Shown: piece after piece, positions 60,712 through 64,000 of the stretch | Numbering within the stretch: position 1 is the stretch's first letter | Layout: each line of letters opens with the position of its first letter | NCBI GenBank assembly: GCA_963828385.1 | Contig: CAWHEF010000002.1 | Location: 124,001-188,000 of the forward strand | Length of the DNA stretch: 64,000 nt | Source of the DNA: Bog-756 sp963828385 | GTDB lineage: Bacteria; Actinomycetota; Acidimicrobiia; Acidimicrobiales; RAAP-2 | Direction: 5' to 3' | Notes under the pieces: generated by a model | The model's input: only the letters and a program-made list of their open reading frames with translations | What the model was told of the DNA's origin: nothing | The model's database searches: none | Made by a program: the position numbers and the translations under genes

Positions 60712-62229
60712 TTAGCCGGAGGCGTTGGTGAGGGCGCTGTGCAGCCTGTTCAGCGAGCGTTGGAGCCGGTCCGCGTTCGCCGAAGGATCCAGCTGGTTGA
60801 CGGCCCGCTGGTAGGACGCCGGGGTCGGGCCGGCGTCACCGAGCTTTTTGAAAACGAAGGAGAGATGGTTCGCGTCCGCCGCGGCCCGATCGATCACGTT
60901 CTGGTCAACACCTGAGTTGGAGACGCCGTTCAGCGTGCCGGCGAACGTGCTCAATTGCTGCGCAAATGCCCGGTCTGCACTCTCGAGGCAGCTGACGTCC
61001 GAATTCGCCTCGCAGGCGGAGGCCGCTGATTGATACTGGTTCAGGCCGTCGACCAAGACGTTGTTGGCATCGATGAGCTGTTGCTGCTGCACACTCTGGT
61101 TGATGCTCGAACTGCTCGAGAGCGAGGAAGATACCCCGATCGCCACGTAGGCCAAGGCGCCGAGGACGATGGCCAGGATGAGCACCCGCTTGGCGGATGT
61201 GCCCACCGTCAGGGTCCACTCCGGCTTCGGTGACGCCTCGGCTCCGCCGAGACCGGCGTCGGCTGATCCGGCGGCGGTCCATCCGGCGGCGGCCGATCCG
61301 GCGGCGGTCCATCCGGTGGCGGGGACCGGGGTGACCGGAGCGGTGTCTCCGAAGAGCCCCCGTGGGTAGGTGGGTACCAACAGGAAGAAGTAGGCGGAGA
61401 CGCGTGTCTGATACCGGAGCGCGGCGCAGTAGGCCGTATGGACGGATGCGGGGAGACGCCCGGCGATCAGGGTGACGATCCACATGAAGAAGATGAACAC
61501 CGCGATCCCGATTGCGACGAGGTCCATCAGGATAAATGCGGGAATGGCCAGGATGAACCGGAAGAAGACAGCCCAACGGTTCAGCCTGGTGCCTTCGGGA
61601 ACGGCCAGACGGGTGACGTCTCCGGGTGTCTCGTCGAACGAGAACGTCGGGTACTTGTCGGTCAAGAGGTACATGTAGGCGCCCAACCGGACCGAGAGGC
61701 GCAGATAGATGGTGACAAGGCCCCGTACGAAATCGGGCGCACGACCGGTGAAGAGGGCGGCGAACCAGCCGACGAAGACGACGACCTCGGTGGCGATCCC
61801 GATCACGTAGAGGATGACGGCCAGCGGAATCGCCAGGATGATGCGGATGAGGACGGTCCAGCGTCGCTGCTGGGTCCGCTCCGGAAAGGAGACGAGGATG
61901 GGCAGCGGCTCCGAAGGTGGTTCGAAACCGGCCGGCGTGGCGTACGGAGCGGGAGGGGGTGTGGCGCCTGGGGGAGGTGGCGGCGCGGTGAAGGGTGGTG
62001 GCGGCGGTGCGGCGCCAGGTGGTGGCGGGGGTGCGGCGCCAGGTGGTGGCGGGGGTGCGACGCCAGGTGGTGGAGAAGGCGGAGGCACGGCACCGGAAGG
62101 CGGAGGCACGGCACCGGAAGGCGGCGGCGGAGATGGCGACGCGGCCGGCGGCTCCGAACCCGGTGGAGGTGGCACCCAGCCAGGTTCTTGCGACGCGGGC
62201 TCGTCAGGACGTTCCGGGGGTGAGGTCAC
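60712..62229 (-). CDS. DUF4389-type membrane protein with proline-rich N-terminus
   Basis: A 505-residue protein. Residues 1-110 are a Pro/Gly/Ala repeat tract (GAAPPPPPGAAPPPPP-like). Residues about 110-300 hold two related membrane blocks (WTVLIRIILAIPLAVILYVIGI; WAVFFRFILAIPAFILMDLVAIGIAVFI) typical of DUF4389. A TGWTAAGSAAAG repeat linker and a further helix (RVLILAIVLGALAYVAIGVSS) precede an extracellular helical tail. GTG 62229 has a minus-strand TAGGAT 9 nt upstream. Function unknown; possibly envelope stress, as it borders sigR-rsrA. Confidence 0.78.
   Translation of the reverse strand: MTSPPERPDEPASQEPGWVPPPPGSEPPAASPSPPPPSGAVPPPSGAVPPPSPPPGVAPPPPPGAAPPPPPGAAPPPPPFTAPPPPPGATPPPAPYATPAGFEPPSEPLPILVSFPERTQQRRWTVLIRIILAIPLAVILYVIGIATEVVVFVGWFAALFTGRAPDFVRGLVTIYLRLSVRLGAYMYLLTDKYPTFSFDETPGDVTRLAVPEGTRLNRWAVFFRFILAIPAFILMDLVAIGIAVFIFFMWIVTLIAGRLPASVHTAYCAALRYQTRVSAYFFLLVPTYPRGLFGDTAPVTPVPATGWTAAGSAAAGWTAAGSADAGLGGAEASPKPEWTLTVGTSAKRVLILAIVLGALAYVAIGVSSSLSSSSSINQSVQQQQLIDANNVLVDGLNQYQSAASACEANSDVSCLESADRAFAQQLSTFAGTLNGVSNSGVDQNVIDRAAADANHLSFVFKKLGDAGPTPASYQRAVNQLDPSANADRLQRSLNRLHSALTNASG
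61985..62075. repeat. GC-rich tandem repeats encoding the proline tract
   Basis: Imperfect 24-bp units of GGTGGTGGCGGGGGTGCGGCGCCA type and adjacent GGAGGCACGGCACCGGAAGGC units repeat across the start of the DUF4389 gene. Repeat limits are approximate. Such tracts are prone to copy-number change. Confidence 0.6.
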
Positions 62230-62364
62230 TGGAGCCGAATCCTATGGCCAGGAGGCTCGCTGATGGCGGAAATCGAAGCCCGTCCCGCGGGGCACTGCCC
62301 TCCGACGTCCGGTGTTCCCGCACTGACCGTCCGCAAGGGCCTCGCCGTCCCTACACTTGTTCGG

Positions 62365-63558
62365 GTGACCGAACCCGAGACGGAGAGCGGCCGATCGCCG
62401 GAGGCGGTCGGCCCCGCAGAACAAGCGGCGGGATCGGGGGACGGTGCGGAGGGAACAGCCGCCCGCACCGTGTCGTGGGAGACGGCCGAGCGGGTCGCAG
62501 GGTGGATCGGTAACCGTCACAGGCCGCCCGACTCCTACCGTCCCGACGTGCTCGAGCGGGACTTCGAGGAGCTCACGGCGCAGGCGGAGGAGCTGGTGGC
62601 CGAGTCGACGGGGCTGCGCTCGGCGTCGGGTCCCGCCCGGGCCCGGGTCACCGACCGCGCAGGCTGGGTGCACGCCAACATCGCCAGTTTCCAGCGTCTG
62701 CTCGGACCCCATCTCGCCCGCCTCGACCCGAGCCGGGCCATCGCCGCCAATCCTGTCACCGAGCGGCTGGCCGGCCCGGTCAGCGCCGCCGGCCGGGTGG
62801 TCACCGGAAGCCAGGTGGGTCTGGTGCTCGGATGGGTGTCGACCAGGGTGCTCGGCCAGTACGACCTGCTGCTCACCGAGGAGGCGGTCGAGGACCAGGA
62901 CATCGTGTACTTCGTCGGTCCGAACATCGTGGCGCTCGAGGAGGCCCACCACTTCGAGCCACGGGAGTTCCGGCTTTGGCTCGCGCTGCACGAGGTGACG
63001 CACCGCTGCCAGTTCACGGCCATTCCGTGGATGCGCGACTACTTCGTCTCGCTCGTCGAGGACGGGATCGGGTCGCTCGACCCCGATCCGTCCCGGTTCG
63101 CCGAGGCCCTGCGGCGGATGGCCGAGGAGATCCGTTCCGGCAAGAACCCACTGCGGGAGAACGGCGCCCTCGGGCTGGTGGCTACGCCCGAACAGCTCGA
63201 AGGGCTGCAGCGGATCCAGGCCCTGATGAGCCTGCTCGAGGGGCACGGTGACGTGACCATGGACCGGGCAGGGGCGGCGGCCATCCCCTCCGCGGCGCGG
63301 TTCAGCGCCGTGCTCCGCCAGCGTCGCAAGCAGGTGCGGGGACCGGCCCGCCTGCTGCAGCAATTGATCGGGCTGGAAGCCAAGCTTCGCCAGTACGAGG
63401 AGGGGGAGCGGTTCATCGCCGCCGTCGAGGACTCGGGTGGCCCCGAGCTGCTGGAGCGGGCGTGGCGCGGGCCTGAGTGGCTTCCGAGCCTGGGCGAGAT
63501 CCGGAACCCGGGCCAGTGGATCTCCCGCGTCGGGCCACGGCCGGCGCTCTCCGGTTGA
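62365..63558 (+). CDS. zinc-dependent metalloprotease-like protein (DUF2342, F420-biosynthesis-associated)
   Basis: A 397-residue protein of the conserved actinobacterial family next to tilS. SWETAERVAGWIGNRHRP is the N-terminus, VLGQYDLLL and LALHEVTHRCQFTAIPWMRDYF give the HEVTH-type zinc site, and IQALMSLLEGHGDVTMDRAGA the third ligand region. GTG 62365 follows TACACT (62352-62357) by 7 nt, a leaderless layout; an ATG at 62263 is in frame but would add a low-complexity leader. Protease activity is assumed from the motif only. Confidence 0.83.
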   Translation: MTEPETESGRSPEAVGPAEQAAGSGDGAEGTAARTVSWETAERVAGWIGNRHRPPDSYRPDVLERDFEELTAQAEELVAESTGLRSASGPARARVTDRAGWVHANIASFQRLLGPHLARLDPSRAIAANPVTERLAGPVSAAGRVVTGSQVGLVLGWVSTRVLGQYDLLLTEEAVEDQDIVYFVGPNIVALEEAHHFEPREFRLWLALHEVTHRCQFTAIPWMRDYFVSLVEDGIGSLDPDPSRFAEALRRMAEEIRSGKNPLRENGALGLVATPEQLEGLQRIQALMSLLEGHGDVTMDRAGAAAIPSAARFSAVLRQRRKQVRGPARLLQQLIGLEAKLRQYEEGERFIAAVEDSGGPELLERAWRGPEWLPSLGEIRNPGQWISRVGPRPALSG

Positions 63559-63583
63559 GGGCCGGATGGGCCGGAGGGCTGGC

Positions 63584-64000
63584 ATGCGGGGAGGCGGGCG
63601 CCCGGCCGACGGAGCCGTTGGCGAAGGAGCCGTTGGCGACGGGGCCGTTGCCGACCCGGCCGTTGCCGACCTCCTCTCGCGGTGCACGTTCCCCGGGCCG
63701 GGCGGGCCGCTCCTGTGTGGTGTCTCGGGCGGAGCAGACTCCATGGCCCTGTTGGCCCTGGCCACGGCAGCGGGGTGCCGGGTCACGGCGGTCCATGTCG
63801 ATCACGGGCTGCGACCGGGATCGGCCGCCGAGGCGCGGGTGGTGGAGACGGCGGCCAGGCGGTTCGGGGCGGCGTTCCGGGCCGAACGGGCCGTGGTGGA
63901 GCCGGGTCCCAACCTCGAGGCGCGGGCCCGCCAGGCCCGGCGACTCGTGCTCGGGGCCGGCGCCGCCACCGGTCACACCGCCGACGACCAGGCCGAGACG
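63584..64000 (+). CDS. tilS: tRNA(Ile)-lysidine synthase TilS, 5' part
   Basis: N-type ATP pyrophosphatase that modifies C34 of the CAU-anticodon isoleucine tRNA; essential. LLCGVSGGADSMALLALA is the PP-loop (SGGxDS), VTAVHVDHGLRPGSAAEA and NLEARARQARR follow, and the window ends at GHTADDQAET. The first 30 residues are a repetitive GAVGDGAVAD stretch, so an ATG at 63566 or a later start is possible. Truncated by the window edge. Confidence 0.9.
   Translation, partial: MRGGGRPADGAVGEGAVGDGAVADPAVADLLSRCTFPGPGGPLLCGVSGGADSMALLALATAAGCRVTAVHVDHGLRPGSAAEARVVETAARRFGAAFRAERAVVEPGPNLEARARQARRLVLGAGAATGHTADDQAET
63614..63673 (+). repeat. 15-bp tandem repeat at the tilS 5' end
   Basis: Four units beginning GCCGTTG (GCCGTTGGCGAAGGA-like) encode the AVGEG/AVGDG/AVADP/AVADL repeats before the TilS catalytic domain. 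Fifteen base pairs keep the frame on expansion or loss. Confidence 0.75.

Noticed and set aside
62263..62364. Upstream ATG start for the DUF2342 protein
   Set aside because: It would add a low-complexity leader absent from the family, while GTG 62365 has a well-placed -10 for leaderless expression.
1..64000. tRNA, rRNA or insertion-sequence genes
   Set aside because: None was recognised by eye. A covariance-model and transposase search would settle it; a hit would overturn this.

Overview
The window is a GC-rich, densely packed bacterial chromosome segment. Actinomycetota are indicated by the SigR/RsrA-type pair, ANTAR and RsbW-like regulators, many apparently leaderless promoters, GTG/TTG starts, and a DUF2342 zinc metalloprotease next to tilS. 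The sigma-factor tail starting LTHGELWLRYF resembles small proteins I associate with Acidimicrobiia, so that class is my best guess; this is family recall, not a search. No rRNA, tRNA, CRISPR array, prophage or insertion sequence was seen.

Layout. 0-5.8 kb: late cobalamin synthesis (end of cobU, cobS, cobD, cobC, a BluB-CobT fusion), then a cobalamin riboswitch and a cobalt/nickel permease. 5.8-9.4 kb: an ArsR regulator divergent from an MFS exporter, a SRPBCC protein and an amidohydrolase. 9.5-12.1 kb: xylose operon xylAB. 12.1-17.3 kb: a stress/sigma regulation island (RsbW-like kinase, GAF-ANTAR, STAS-GAF-ANTAR, two ECF sigma factors, one anti-sigma). 17.6-24.6 kb: branched-chain-amino-acid-type (HAAT) ABC transporter A, whose permease and MFS-LivF genes are broken by many frameshifts while livG and the binding protein are intact. 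24.7-33.2 kb: a potassium (Kdp) locus in which KdpD is split into two genes. 33.4-38.1 kb: a transferase-like protein, a PPOX protein divergent from a MocR regulator, DoxX and SnoaL-like proteins.

38.2-56.0 kb looks like an uptake and breakdown island for a glycoside or sugar acid. It holds a type 1 binding protein, a PhyH oxygenase, GH13, ThuA, GH1 and GH4 enzymes, and a tightly coupled dehydrogenase-aldolase-FGGY kinase-LarA-type racemase cassette. HAAT transporter B follows, containing an intact 734-residue fusion of an MFS permease to a LivF ATPase. 56-64 kb: TauD dioxygenase, an alpha/beta hydrolase, VapBC, nagB, sigR-rsrA, a DUF4389 membrane protein, the DUF2342 metalloprotease and the start of tilS.

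Most notable are the MFS-LivF fusion, found twice beside LivH-LivM fusions; the LarA/FGGY/aldolase cassette; the split KdpD with GTTCAC boxes; an RBS-sequestering hairpin after the B12 riboswitch; and leaderless micro-ORFs feeding into the GH1 and GH4 genes. Six other genes (cobD, the histidine kinase, kdpB, mocR, the GH1 gene and livG-B) each appear to carry one single-base frameshift. Sequencing or assembly error is therefore a live explanation for those, and possibly for part of transporter A.
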